Shown here in pieces: positions 18,219-26,793 of a stretch of DNA of 64,000 nucleotides. Source of the DNA: Paenibacillus sp. BIC5C1. GTDB taxonomy: Bacteria; Bacillota; Bacilli; Paenibacillales; Paenibacillaceae. The position numbers and the translations under genes are program-made. Under the pieces are notes generated by a model. The model had not been told where the DNA came from. It worked only from the letters and a program-made list of their open reading frames with translations, and ran no database searches. Location of the stretch: NCBI RefSeq assembly GCF_032399705.1, contig NZ_CP135922.1:372001-436000 (forward strand), read 5' to 3'. Numbering within the stretch: position 1 is the first letter of the stretch; each line of letters begins with the position of its first letter.

Positions 18219-20159
18219 GTGAGTAAGTATACAGCCGCATCAACGTATTCATGGAGAGATGCACTCGAGAATTACCGTAAACTGGCTGAAGAGGCGGGGC
18301 CTGCCCCGTCAGATGGTTGGAATCAGGCTCGCAAATTGGCCCTTGTGGAGAGTGTTGTTCGGGCTTATACACCATACCAGGACAGTAGTGGCGCCATTAT
18401 TGATCCGTTCTCGGAGGCGGAGCGATACTATTCCACACCAGCATATGCAATGGCTGCATCGGTTCTTGTTCAGGCGGGACATATGGACCTGCTTGCTTCG
18501 GCCGCATCGGCCCTGTCACACAGCATTGATGTTGTCGTGAAGGGGCGTGCACCGGATCATCATCCTGACTTTTTCCCTGTGTTGATGATGAGAGCTTACA
18601 TACTGTTGAAGCCGCATATGCCTGAGCAAGCAAAGATATGGGCAGAGGCTCTTAAGAAGATACAGCCTGAACAAGATTATGTTTTTACAATGAGCAAAAT
18701 GAACAATCCCAATCGTATGATCAACTGGAACGCCATCATGATCTCTGGAGAATATCTGCGCTTGAGGGAACAGCTTGCCAGTGAGGGTACGGATTGGATG
18801 GACCGTTATCTGAATCGGTATCATCTGCCACGCTTCACACCGCTTGGACTATATCAGGACGGTCCGCTGGATCATCCAAATTGTCCATTTTCCTATGATA
18901 TTGCGACCCGCTATCATCTGGATGTCATGCTAGAAGCGGGATATGACGGGGCCTGCGCTGGTGAGTTGAAGAAACATTTACGTCATGGTGCATTCAGTAC
19001 GCTGCTTACACTGTCACCGCTGGGGGAGATTCCTCCGCGTGGACGCAGCTCCCAACATCAATGGAATGAAGCGGCTGCAGCCTACGTATGTTCTGTCCAT
19101 GCAGCACAGGCCTTACAGGCTGGAGATCGGGTGATGGCTGGCGCGTTCGCTCGTGCGGCCAATCGGTGTTTCGAAGCGGTGGAGCGCTGGAAGATGGAAG
19201 ATGGGCGTCTGAAAATAGTTCGCAACGAATATGCACCTGAGGCACGTCATGGCTACGAAATCTATACGAATCATACGGGTTATAATCTGTGGACGGCAGC
19301 AGCGCTGGCCCATGCCTGCCTTAGCGCTCCTGCTGAAGATGTAACGGAAATATACCTTCCTTCCGAGATAGGCAACCGGGTGTTGCAGGCCGACGGATGG
19401 TTTGAAACGATCATTGCCTCGGTACCAGGTCAACAAATGATTCTGCATACGGCCATGAATGATCCATACACGGTTCCCGGTCTTGTGCGGATACAACAGG
19501 CGGGATTGCCAGGGCTGATCGGTCCTTCCGCTGCTGGACATGTGCAATCCGGATTCACGGAGTTTGCGGAAGGGGAAGTGGGTCCGCTGAGCTATTGTCC
19601 TGCCTGGAAGACGGCAGACGGGAACTGGCACAGTCTTGCCGGGGGCATTCCGTCAGGTGCTGAATATGACCGGGATGCCGGGATTAATCCTGGCGATGGC
19701 GGAGGTTCGATTTTGCTTGAGACGGTAGATCGAGAGGTCCGGAATGATTCAGCTTCTCTGGGGGGAGACGACGGGAAGCATCAGGATCAGGGCAATGCAT
19801 TTACAGTGACATGGCTTGGCCCACTAACCGGGCTCGATTCATTGCAAACCCATTATGTACAGCAGGCGGATTTACTTACTGTAACATATGAATTCGACGG
19901 TGAGCTCGAGGCTGTCGGGGCACTCATTCCATTGATGTTCAGTGACGGCCGCGAGCAGGCTGACATCACGCATTCCAAGCAGGCTGTGCGCAGCGAGTAC
20001 CGGGAAGCTTATGTAGAATCCAATGTGTTGGATGAAGGAGCCACTATTCATCTCAAGGAACAGCCTGTGGCATCCCGCAACGGATTGCTGAAGGAAGCGC
20101 GGATGGAAGTGAGCGAGGGGCGAAGTATCACGTTTACGATCAGATTGGGTATGAATTAG
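18219..20159 (+). CDS. Large protein of unknown function in acidic-glycan operon
   Basis: A 646-residue protein starting at GTG after TGGAGGTGAG. I do not recognise a named family. The first ~370 residues are helical and rich in Trp, Tyr and His (SKMNNPNRMINWNAI, LYQDGPLDHPNCPFSYD, GEIPPRGRSSQHQWNEAAA, YEIYTNHTGYNLWTAAAL). This resembles the (alpha/alpha) toroid of polysaccharide lyases and related hydrolases. The last ~250 residues appear beta-rich, like the beta-sandwich that follows such toroids. No signal peptide or membrane segment is present. It sits between a heparinase-like gene (20 bases) and a GH88 gene (16 bases), so a role in breaking down the same uronic-acid glycan is inferred. 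Confidence 0.75.
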   Translation: MSKYTAASTYSWRDALENYRKLAEEAGPAPSDGWNQARKLALVESVVRAYTPYQDSSGAIIDPFSEAERYYSTPAYAMAASVLVQAGHMDLLASAASALSHSIDVVVKGRAPDHHPDFFPVLMMRAYILLKPHMPEQAKIWAEALKKIQPEQDYVFTMSKMNNPNRMINWNAIMISGEYLRLREQLASEGTDWMDRYLNRYHLPRFTPLGLYQDGPLDHPNCPFSYDIATRYHLDVMLEAGYDGACAGELKKHLRHGAFSTLLTLSPLGEIPPRGRSSQHQWNEAAAAYVCSVHAAQALQAGDRVMAGAFARAANRCFEAVERWKMEDGRLKIVRNEYAPEARHGYEIYTNHTGYNLWTAAALAHACLSAPAEDVTEIYLPSEIGNRVLQADGWFETIIASVPGQQMILHTAMNDPYTVPGLVRIQQAGLPGLIGPSAAGHVQSGFTEFAEGEVGPLSYCPAWKTADGNWHSLAGGIPSGAEYDRDAGINPGDGGGSILLETVDREVRNDSASLGGDDGKHQDQGNAFTVTWLGPLTGLDSLQTHYVQQADLLTVTYEFDGELEAVGALIPLMFSDGREQADITHSKQAVRSEYREAYVESNVLDEGATIHLKEQPVASRNGLLKEARMEVSEGRSITFTIRLGMN

Positions 20160-20174
20160 AGGAGGGATAGGTTT

Positions 20175-21311
20175 ATGAATACATCAACATCAGTGAAATG
20201 GCTGGAGGAAGCATGGCGGCAAGGAGCAGCCAAAACGATTCGCAACGCGCAGCGCATCAAGGATACATTTCCGCACACTGCGCCGCAGGGCATATATGAC
20301 CGAAATGATCCCGAATGGTGGACCGCCGGCTTCTGGCCGGGGCTGTTATGGCTTGTCTATGGCGAGTCGCCGGAAAACGAAGCTGTCGCTCCGTTATCCC
20401 GCATTGCCGAAAGTTGTGAACGGCAATTGGAAGGTTGTCTGAGTGATCCCGAATCGGTGGATCACGATCTCGGGTTCATCTGGCTGCTTAGTGGCGTAGC
20501 CAACTACCGCCAGACCGGCAGCGCAGATGGTCGGCGGCGGGGAATACTCGCCGCCAATCTGCTCGCTGCCCGTTTTAACGTGCGCGGTGAATTCATCCGC
20601 GCCTGGAACTTCAGCTCGTCAACCATGGATACGCGCGGCGTAGCCATCATTGACAGCATGATGAACCTGCCGCTGCTCTACTGGGCATCCGAGCAGAGCG
20701 GCGACCCGCGCTTCCGCTGCCTGGCGGAAGCGCATGCGGACACCGTGGCGCGCGAATTCATCCGCGCTGACGGGTCCATCTGCCACGTGGTGGAGTTCGA
20801 TCCACTCACGGGGCAGAAGCTGCAGGAGCATGGCGGGCAGGGCCATGCGCCAGGTTCAGCCTGGGCGCGGGGTACCGCCTGGGCGTTGCACGGGTTTGCG
20901 CTGTCTTTCCGGTATACGGGCGAAGCCCGCTATCTGGAGACAGCGGAGCGGGCGGCTGATTTCTTCCTCGCCATGCTTGGCGAAGAAATCGTGCCGGTGT
21001 GGGATTTCCGCGCACCTGCCGAGCATCAGGTGGCGTGGGACTCGTCCGCTTCGGCGATTGCCGCAAGCGGACTGTTGGAGCTGGCGAAGCTGTCGCCGCG
21101 CGGCGAAGAATATGCAGCCGCGGCAGAACGTATCCTTCGCGGGCTGCATGAGAACTACAGCTCTGGTGAGACGGCCGCGGAAGAAGGTCTAATCATGCAG
21201 GGCACGGTGCATTATCCAGAGGGTCGCGGCTTGAATGTGCCGATTATATACGGCGATTATTTCTATATGGAGGCGCTGGCGAAGCTGAGTGGCCGCCCGG
21301 GTTTATTTTAG
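20175..21311 (+). CDS. Unsaturated glucuronyl hydrolase (glycoside hydrolase family 88)
   Basis: A 378-residue cytoplasmic enzyme. Motifs match GH88: DPEWWTAGFWPGLLWL at the N terminus, VDHDLGFIW (first catalytic Asp about residue 98) and IIDSMMNLPLLYWA (second Asp about 159), then HAPGSAWARGTAWALHGFAL. Family knowledge: hydrates and releases the 4,5-unsaturated uronic acid left by polysaccharide lyases acting on hyaluronan, chondroitin, heparin or similar glycans. It follows AGGAGGGA 6 bases from its ATG and closes the operon. The coding region from about 20450 to 21250 is much more GC-rich (two 60-base lines counted at about 72% GC) than the upstream genes. Confidence 0.92.
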   Translation: MNTSTSVKWLEEAWRQGAAKTIRNAQRIKDTFPHTAPQGIYDRNDPEWWTAGFWPGLLWLVYGESPENEAVAPLSRIAESCERQLEGCLSDPESVDHDLGFIWLLSGVANYRQTGSADGRRRGILAANLLAARFNVRGEFIRAWNFSSSTMDTRGVAIIDSMMNLPLLYWASEQSGDPRFRCLAEAHADTVAREFIRADGSICHVVEFDPLTGQKLQEHGGQGHAPGSAWARGTAWALHGFALSFRYTGEARYLETAERAADFFLAMLGEEIVPVWDFRAPAEHQVAWDSSASAIAASGLLELAKLSPRGEEYAAAAERILRGLHENYSSGETAAEEGLIMQGTVHYPEGRGLNVPIIYGDYFYMEALAKLSGRPGLF

Positions 21312-21402
21312 AGAAACAAGAATCAGGGAATCAGGAATGTTACACTTCAAGCGGCGAGTATGCGTGAGGGGGCATAAGTATACGACCTACCATACAGCCG
21401 TT

Positions 21403-21465
21403 CGAGTGTGCCTGCCTCCTAATGGGAAAGGGTATTCCTGTTTTGGAGGCGGAGCACACCCTCGG
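21403..21465. terminator. Imperfect hairpin between convergent genes, possible terminator
   Basis: CGAGTGTGC-CTGCCTCC pairs with GGAGGCGGAGCACACCCTCG with small gaps across a 25-base loop, between the GH88 gene and the convergent methyltransferase gene. There is no clear T-run on the plus strand, so function is uncertain. Confidence 0.4.
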
Positions 21466-21467
21466 TA

Positions 21468-22088
21468 TTAATCTGTTTTATTTTCGATGACGGGTGTTCG
21501 TCTTAAGATGACAAAGTCGGCCGAGGACTGGGCGGGATATCGCTGAGGAATAATTTCATGTACTTTGAATTCGGGATAGTTGAACAGATAATCAAAAATA
21601 TTTCGGTCCTGAATGGTGCTAACGCCTGGATTACCGTTTTCTTTCAAACGAGTATACAACACAACCCACCCTGACGAAGCGTGCAGAATGTCGTAGAGTG
21701 TATTGCGAAAATCCGTTTCGTCCGTAATATGATAGAGCACATCCAGACAGACGGTGAGATCAGCTTGCAGGAAACCGCGATTAATCCACAGGCCAGGTGT
21801 ATATAACATGAAACTCTTTGAGGTATCGTTAGCAAACTTGGAAACGCATAAACGCACCGACGAGCCGGCTACATCGAGACCTAGATACGTATTATAATTC
21901 ATATATTGCAGTTGATTGCCATCTCCGCATCCAAATTCAATGACGCTGGAAATACCCTCACGCTGAATCAGCCCATTTACCACCTCTGCCTTGAATTCAG
22001 CGAGTACCCCGTATGAACCCCTTCCGGATGTCTCGCCTGAGCTATACGTTTGTTCCCAATATCCTTTGTAGTCAAAAGGCTGACTCAT
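21468..22088 (-). CDS. Class I SAM-dependent methyltransferase
   Basis: A protein of about 206 residues. The start at 22088 follows GGGGGAG; a start ten codons upstream is possible. Motif I is EFGCGDGNQ, with an acidic end of strand 2 in GLDVAGSSV, and then VCLDVLYHITDE. The family methylates small molecules or macromolecules; the substrate cannot be read from sequence. It stands alone between two convergent or divergent units. Confidence 0.85.
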   Translation of the reverse strand: MSQPFDYKGYWEQTYSSGETSGRGSYGVLAEFKAEVVNGLIQREGISSVIEFGCGDGNQLQYMNYNTYLGLDVAGSSVRLCVSKFANDTSKSFMLYTPGLWINRGFLQADLTVCLDVLYHITDETDFRNTLYDILHASSGWVVLYTRLKENGNPGVSTIQDRNIFDYLFNYPEFKVHEIIPQRYPAQSSADFVILRRTPVIENKTD

Positions 22089-22294
22089 GTGTCTCCCCCG
22101 ATCGATAAATGACTTCAAAATAGTGACTATACATAGGATATGCGTAATATTTGCAGGTATGAATCATTTGGAAATCGATAGATCGGAAGAATGAATCCCC
22201 ACAAATTCCCCTGAAAATTCCCTGAAAGTCTAAACATCTGGAAAGAACTTACCGACATTAAACTAAGGAACAAAATGATAAGAATCGGGGGGAA

Positions 22295-24670
22295 ATGATG
22301 TTAAAGCCAAGATTGACCAAGTACATGGTGATGATGCTGGTATTGGTGCTGAGTATTTCCAACGTAGGCTTGGCCGCTGCGGCAGATAAAGAACTGTCCA
22401 AAATTGTAGTTTCCAAAAATGAGCTGTCGCTCGAAGTGGGTGATTCCAGTTCGGTTACGGTGACAGGAGTATATACCGATAATACATCGGCTAACGTAAC
22501 CATCAGTTCTTCCTGGAGTAGCAGTGATACTTCGATAGCGACTGTATATAATGGTGCCATTACTGCCAAAAAGGAAGGTACGGCAACCATTACAACTTCG
22601 TATCTGTCTCAGAGTCAAACGGTTCAGGTGAATGTGACCAAAAAGGTCAAAGCCCTTTCCAAAAACGTGCAGTCGCTGGACTTGCGCACAGGGGATAGCA
22701 AAGACATTATTTTGACAGCAACTTACAGTGATAATACGACGAATGCAGATGCATCCAAAGTAGCTGAGTGGTCATCCGATGACGAGAAAGTGGCAACGGT
22801 TGTGAATGGTAAAGTTACTGGACAAAGCGCCGGTACAGCTGTCATCACAGGTAAAGTCGGCAGTCAAAGTGTGACTGTGGATGTTAACGTTGAGGTTGTT
22901 AAACGTGTGGATGTGGACAAGAAGCAGGTCAATCTGCTCTTGAACAAAAGCGAAACTGTAAAATTGACAGCCACCTATCCAGATGGCACAACCAAAGATG
23001 TAACGGATCTGGCAGAGTGGACGTCAAGTAATGAAAAAGTAGCAGATGCATTAAAAGGTGAAATTACAGGATACTCCGCAGGTTCTGCTAAGATCACTGC
23101 CAAATACGGAACGAAGTCCGTATCGGTAGATGTGGATGTTGATCTGACAAGCAAACTGAGTGTGGAGAAACAGAGCATTTTCTTCCGTTTGAGTGAATCC
23201 AATAAAACAGCAAATGTAGTATTGACTGCTTCTTACCCGAACAGTGCTGATGTAAATGTAACGGATCAAGCAACATGGACATCCAGCAACGAGAAGGTAG
23301 CGACGGTATTCAAGGGACAAGTCACAGCGATTGGCGCGGGTTCTACGACAATCAAAGCAACGTATAGCGGCAAAACAGTGGAAATCACGGTTGACGTTGA
23401 TACGGCAAGATATCTGGATATTGCGGGTGTCGAAGATAAACTGGCTATGAGTGTTACAGGTGATAACAAAACCAAGAAATTGGTAGCCAATGCGGAATAT
23501 ATTGATGCAAGTACAGAAGACGTAACATCCAAAGCAACTTGGACATCCAGCAATGCGGATGTTGTATATGTATCTGGCGGCGAGCTGATCGCCTATAAAT
23601 CGGGAACAGCAACCATCACTGCGGCATACGGCGGCAAAACCGTTAAATTCACAGTGAATGTAGATGTTCCGGACAAGTATGAAATGGACAAGAAAAAAGG
23701 TTCTGTAGCCGTTGGTGGTACATTATCTGTGAAAGTATTGGCCGTATACGGTGATACATCCAAAGATGTGTCCGAAGATGCGGATTGGAGCAGCAGCAGT
23801 GAGAAACTCGCTGAAGTGGACAGCAAAGGTGTCGTGACGGGTATTGCAACAGGTAAAGTGACCATCACAGCCAAAATTGAAGGTAAAACGTTAACTCTGC
23901 CTGTTGAAGTAGGCATGGCTAGTGGGCTGGAGGCAGATGTGAACTTTGTGGTGTTGTCCTCCAAGGAAACACAACAAATCGTACTCACAGCTACGGATGA
24001 AGATGGCTTGACCAAGGATGTTTCATCCGATGCAACATGGAAATCAAGCAACTCCCGCGTAGCCGATGTGAAAAAAGGGGTTATCACTGCCAACAGCAGC
24101 GGTAAAGCCAATATCACGGCTGAATATGGTTCCAACAAAGTGACCATTCAGGTTGAAGTGGACGTTATTTCACGCATTGAAGCATCCGAACCGGCTCTTT
24201 CCCTGAAAACTGGTGATTCCGCTGATCTTACGGTTACTGCATATCTGAGCGATGGCAGTGAGCGTGATGTCACGGACAAAGCAGAATGGAAAACCAACAG
24301 CTACAAAGTAGCTCAGGTAACCAAAGGTAAAGTAAAAGCGACAGGTTCAGGTAAAGCAAAAATTACAGCGAAGTACGGCAGCAAGACGGTAACCATTGCA
24401 GTCGATGTAGATACACTGAAATATTTGCAAACCGATAAAGTAACCCTGACCATGAAGCCTGGTGACAAAGCAACCCTGGTTGCTACAGCAACGTATGCCG
24501 ATGGCAGCGAAGCGAACGTATCCAAGCCGGCACTGTGGAAATCTTCCCGTATTGCGACAGCATCGGTGAAAGATGGCATCATTCAGGCCAATGGTAAGGG
24601 TAAAGCAACCATTACCGTGACTTATGCAGGTGTGAAAACCAAAGTGACTATAGTCGTTGAAGCGAAATAA
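22295..24670 (+). CDS. Secreted protein of nine bacterial Ig-like (BIG2) repeats
   Basis: A 791-residue protein: a signal peptide (about 1-28, ending LAAAADKEL), then nine tandem BIG2-type domains of about 84 residues each and nothing else. Each repeat has the pattern ATYxDGTxKDVT, then WTSSNxKVA, then GxxTAxxxGxATITAxYGxKT, then VDV. No S-layer homology, LysM, sortase or catalytic segment is visible, so it is either released or a rod-like partner of another surface protein. Composition is Lys/Asp/Thr/Ser rich with no Cys. The start follows GGGGGGAA; ATG 22298 is an alternative. It is a single-gene unit with its own terminator. Confidence 0.92.
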   Translation: MMLKPRLTKYMVMMLVLVLSISNVGLAAAADKELSKIVVSKNELSLEVGDSSSVTVTGVYTDNTSANVTISSSWSSSDTSIATVYNGAITAKKEGTATITTSYLSQSQTVQVNVTKKVKALSKNVQSLDLRTGDSKDIILTATYSDNTTNADASKVAEWSSDDEKVATVVNGKVTGQSAGTAVITGKVGSQSVTVDVNVEVVKRVDVDKKQVNLLLNKSETVKLTATYPDGTTKDVTDLAEWTSSNEKVADALKGEITGYSAGSAKITAKYGTKSVSVDVDVDLTSKLSVEKQSIFFRLSESNKTANVVLTASYPNSADVNVTDQATWTSSNEKVATVFKGQVTAIGAGSTTIKATYSGKTVEITVDVDTARYLDIAGVEDKLAMSVTGDNKTKKLVANAEYIDASTEDVTSKATWTSSNADVVYVSGGELIAYKSGTATITAAYGGKTVKFTVNVDVPDKYEMDKKKGSVAVGGTLSVKVLAVYGDTSKDVSEDADWSSSSEKLAEVDSKGVVTGIATGKVTITAKIEGKTLTLPVEVGMASGLEADVNFVVLSSKETQQIVLTATDEDGLTKDVSSDATWKSSNSRVADVKKGVITANSSGKANITAEYGSNKVTIQVEVDVISRIEASEPALSLKTGDSADLTVTAYLSDGSERDVTDKAEWKTNSYKVAQVTKGKVKATGSGKAKITAKYGSKTVTIAVDVDTLKYLQTDKVTLTMKPGDKATLVATATYADGSEANVSKPALWKSSRIATASVKDGIIQANGKGKATITVTYAGVKTKVTIVVEAK

Positions 24671-24709
24671 TATCTTCAAGTATGAAGGTAAAACAAGCAA
24701 TTCTATGTG

Positions 24710-24748
24710 CGGTGATGACAGCTTAAATGCTGACATCACCGTTTTTTT
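24710..24748 (+). terminator. Rho-independent terminator of the BIG2 gene
   Basis: CGGTGATG-A-CAGC pairs with GCTG-A-CATCACCG around TTAAAT, followed by seven T residues. Confidence 0.9.
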
Positions 24749-24785
24749 AATGGGAAAATACATAGAAACTAACAATACAAAAAAA

Positions 24786-24850
24786 GAAACGCCCTGAAAC
24801 ATGTGCATATATCCGCTTTGGATATAAAAACACGTTGTTCCAAGACGTTC
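24786..24850 (-). terminator. Long hairpin, probable terminator of the chromate transporter operon
   Basis: On the minus strand GAACG...CGTTTC arms enclose an inner hairpin TATATCC-AAAGC-GGATATA, and the outer arm is followed by CTTTTTTTG. The stem has several gaps. Confidence 0.6.
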
Positions 24851-24873
24851 CCTGAACCTAAATAATCAATGAA

Positions 24874-25419
24874 TTACATCGTATGAGACAAAACCAGCGC
24901 TCCGTATGCAAAAGCAATGACGATGAGGATGGCTGGATGCAGTTTGGTCTTGGTCATGACCCAAAGCGAGATCCCTGCAATGATCAGTGTCTGCCAAATG
25001 CCGATGGAATTGGTGGATACCTGACCGAATTCCCATGTAAGCAAGATCATAAGTACAGCAATAACCGGTTGTACGAGCAAGGTCATCCCTTTCACCTTTG
25101 GAGAATTACGATGCTTGTTCAGTAAACGAAGCAGCAGAATTAACGCAACAGCGGAAGGTACAACGGTGGCAAAACTGGCGATGAAAGCGCCAAACCAGCC
25201 AGCTACCTGATAACCGACAAATGCGGCAATTTTGGTCGCGATTGGACCGGGAAGTGCATTGCCGATGGCGAGTACATCACCGAATTGCTCGGTGGTCATC
25301 CACTTGTAGTGGTTGACGACTTCCTCCTGCATTAATGGAATGGAGGCAGGGCCGCCTCCGTATCCCAAGATATTGGCTACAAAAAATCCCCAAAACAATT
25401 CCCACCATGTCTGAAGCAT
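24874..25419 (-). CDS. Chromate transporter family half-protein (second subunit)
   Basis: A 181-residue membrane protein with the CHR-family signature LGYGGGPASIPLM and GNALPGPIATKIAAFVGYQ. It is one of a tandem pair of short CHR proteins; family knowledge says two short, oppositely oriented halves form a transporter equivalent to full-length ChrA, and several act in anion efflux. It starts 3 bases after the stop of the upstream half, so the two are co-translated. Chromate as the real substrate is not proven. Confidence 0.9.
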   Translation of the reverse strand: MLQTWWELFWGFFVANILGYGGGPASIPLMQEEVVNHYKWMTTEQFGDVLAIGNALPGPIATKIAAFVGYQVAGWFGAFIASFATVVPSAVALILLLRLLNKHRNSPKVKGMTLLVQPVIAVLMILLTWEFGQVSTNSIGIWQTLIIAGISLWVMTKTKLHPAILIVIAFAYGALVLSHTM

Positions 25420-25422
25420 CGC

Positions 25423-26010
25423 TTAGGACACCCCCTTGTCGGAATTGCGTTTGGATTTGAAACGTTGAACCACATCCAGATGGAAGACGCCATATCCGAG
25501 GAAGACGGCAATCACAATACCGGGGTGAATATCCAACAGCTGCAGCAGTACAAATGCAAGGACACCGAACAGGGCGGCAAAGGTTGTACCGAGTCCCTTC
25601 CACGCTTTCTTGGCGAATTCGTATGCCATCATGCCGAGCATAACAAAAATGACCGGGCGAACAGCTGCCACCATGCCTGCTACGATTTTCGATTCGCGGA
25701 GTGCGTACATGGAACCAAGCAGCGCAATGATAGCGATGCTCGTCGGCAAAATATGGGCCAGGACAGACACAATAGCGCCCAGCACGCCCTTCGTTTTATA
25801 CCCGAGATACGCGGCCATCTTGGTTGCAATGGGACCAGGAAGGGCGTTGGCAATGGCCAAAATCTCGCCAAACTCATCATCGCTCACCCACTTATAGCGG
25901 GTAACGGCTTCATAACGGATCAGCGGAATAACCGAGGGGCCACCGCCATATCCCAAAATTCCGGTTCGTACCATCCCAATGACGAGACCGTTGTAATCTT
26001 TCCAACTCAT
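25423..26010 (-). CDS. Chromate transporter family half-protein (first subunit)
   Basis: A 195-residue membrane protein with the same signature (LGYGGGPSVIPLI and ANALPGPIATKMAAYLGYK). It is clearly paralogous to the gene that follows it on the minus strand. The ATG is preceded by AGGAGGAAATCAGC. It lies 12 bases downstream of the Lrp-type regulator gene, so regulator and transporter form one operon. Confidence 0.9.
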   Translation of the reverse strand: MSWKDYNGLVIGMVRTGILGYGGGPSVIPLIRYEAVTRYKWVSDDEFGEILAIANALPGPIATKMAAYLGYKTKGVLGAIVSVLAHILPTSIAIIALLGSMYALRESKIVAGMVAAVRPVIFVMLGMMAYEFAKKAWKGLGTTFAALFGVLAFVLLQLLDIHPGIVIAVFLGYGVFHLDVVQRFKSKRNSDKGVS

Positions 26011-26022
26011 GCTGATTTCCTC

Positions 26023-26517
26023 CTAGAGTCTCATGCCCATTCGGCTTTTATATCGTTTTAACAACAGCTGTGATTCTACCTTGACGATGCCTGGCATCTT
26101 GTAGAGCTTCTCCAGCAGGAACTGCTCCATCTCTTCCATATCTGCAAAAATACCATGCATGTGCAGGGTACTCGGGCCTGTCATATGATAGAGGCTTGTT
26201 ACTGCGGGTTCTTCGTCCAGTTTCGCGGCCACTTCATCCAGGAATAGCGGTTCTACATCCACATTGAAAAAGGCAGAGACCTGTAGTCCAACTTTGCCCG
26301 GATTGATGACCACGGTGAATCGTTCAATGATTCCCTTTTCGGATAAAGCATTGATGCGGGCCTGAACGGCCACACGGGACAAACCGATCTGTGCACCCAG
26401 ATCGGTGTAGGATATCCGGCTATTTTGGTGAAGGGCGGCAATGATTTTACGATCGATTGCATCCAGATTGTGCATTTGCGGGATTTCTCCCCCTTTGGAG
26501 GAGCGTTTTTCTGACAT
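26023..26517 (-). CDS. Lrp/AsnC family transcriptional regulator
   Basis: A 164-residue protein: an N-terminal winged helix-turn-helix ([19 protein letters not shown], then [19 protein letters not shown]) and a C-terminal RAM ligand-binding domain. The start at 26517 uses GGATGG seven bases upstream; ATG 26475, after AAAGGGGGAG, is an alternative that would remove 14 residues. As first gene of the operon with the two CHR genes it probably controls them, in the way Lrp-like ChrS/YwrC proteins do in Bacillus. That link rests on position only. Confidence 0.88.
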   Translation of the reverse strand: MSEKRSSKGGEIPQMHNLDAIDRKIIAALHQNSRISYTDLGAQIGLSRVAVQARINALSEKGIIERFTVVINPGKVGLQVSAFFNVDVEPLFLDEVAAKLDEEPAVTSLYHMTGPSTLHMHGIFADMEEMEQFLLEKLYKMPGIVKVESQLLLKRYKSRMGMRL

Positions 26518-26726
26518 GATTGACCATCCTTTTTTTTAACTATATAGAATAAAAAATATGATAGGATCTACGTACAATTTGTATGCAGCATTCATATTTT
26601 AATGACGAATCGTAATTGGAGTCAATATATTTATTGTAAATATTGAATTTATCCGATTCAGAGCTTTCATTTTGTTATTTTTACTAATCAGAGATGATAA
26701 ATGGGAGCAGGATGCAGGCATGGATC

Positions 26727-26766
26727 GAAAAAGAGACTGTTCACGGAACACATCCGTAAACAGTCT
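26727..26766 (-). terminator. Rho-independent terminator of the kinase/response-regulator operon
   Basis: On the minus strand AGACTGTTTACGG pairs with CCGTGAACAGTCT (one mismatch), followed by CTTTTTC. It lies 28 bases after the histidine kinase stop. Confidence 0.8.
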
Positions 26767-26793
26767 TCTATATAAAGTACAGGTTAAACCGAC

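Noticed and set aside
22400..24660. Regularly spaced similar segments, first considered as a CRISPR or DNA repeat array
   Set aside because: The period is about 250 bases and in frame; these are BIG2 protein domains, and no short identical direct repeats with spacers occur.
25465..26061. 198-codon plus-strand frame opposite the chromate transporter and Lrp genes
   Set aside because: Composition (His/Asn/Gln-rich) and lack of a ribosome site mark it as antisense to well-recognised proteins.
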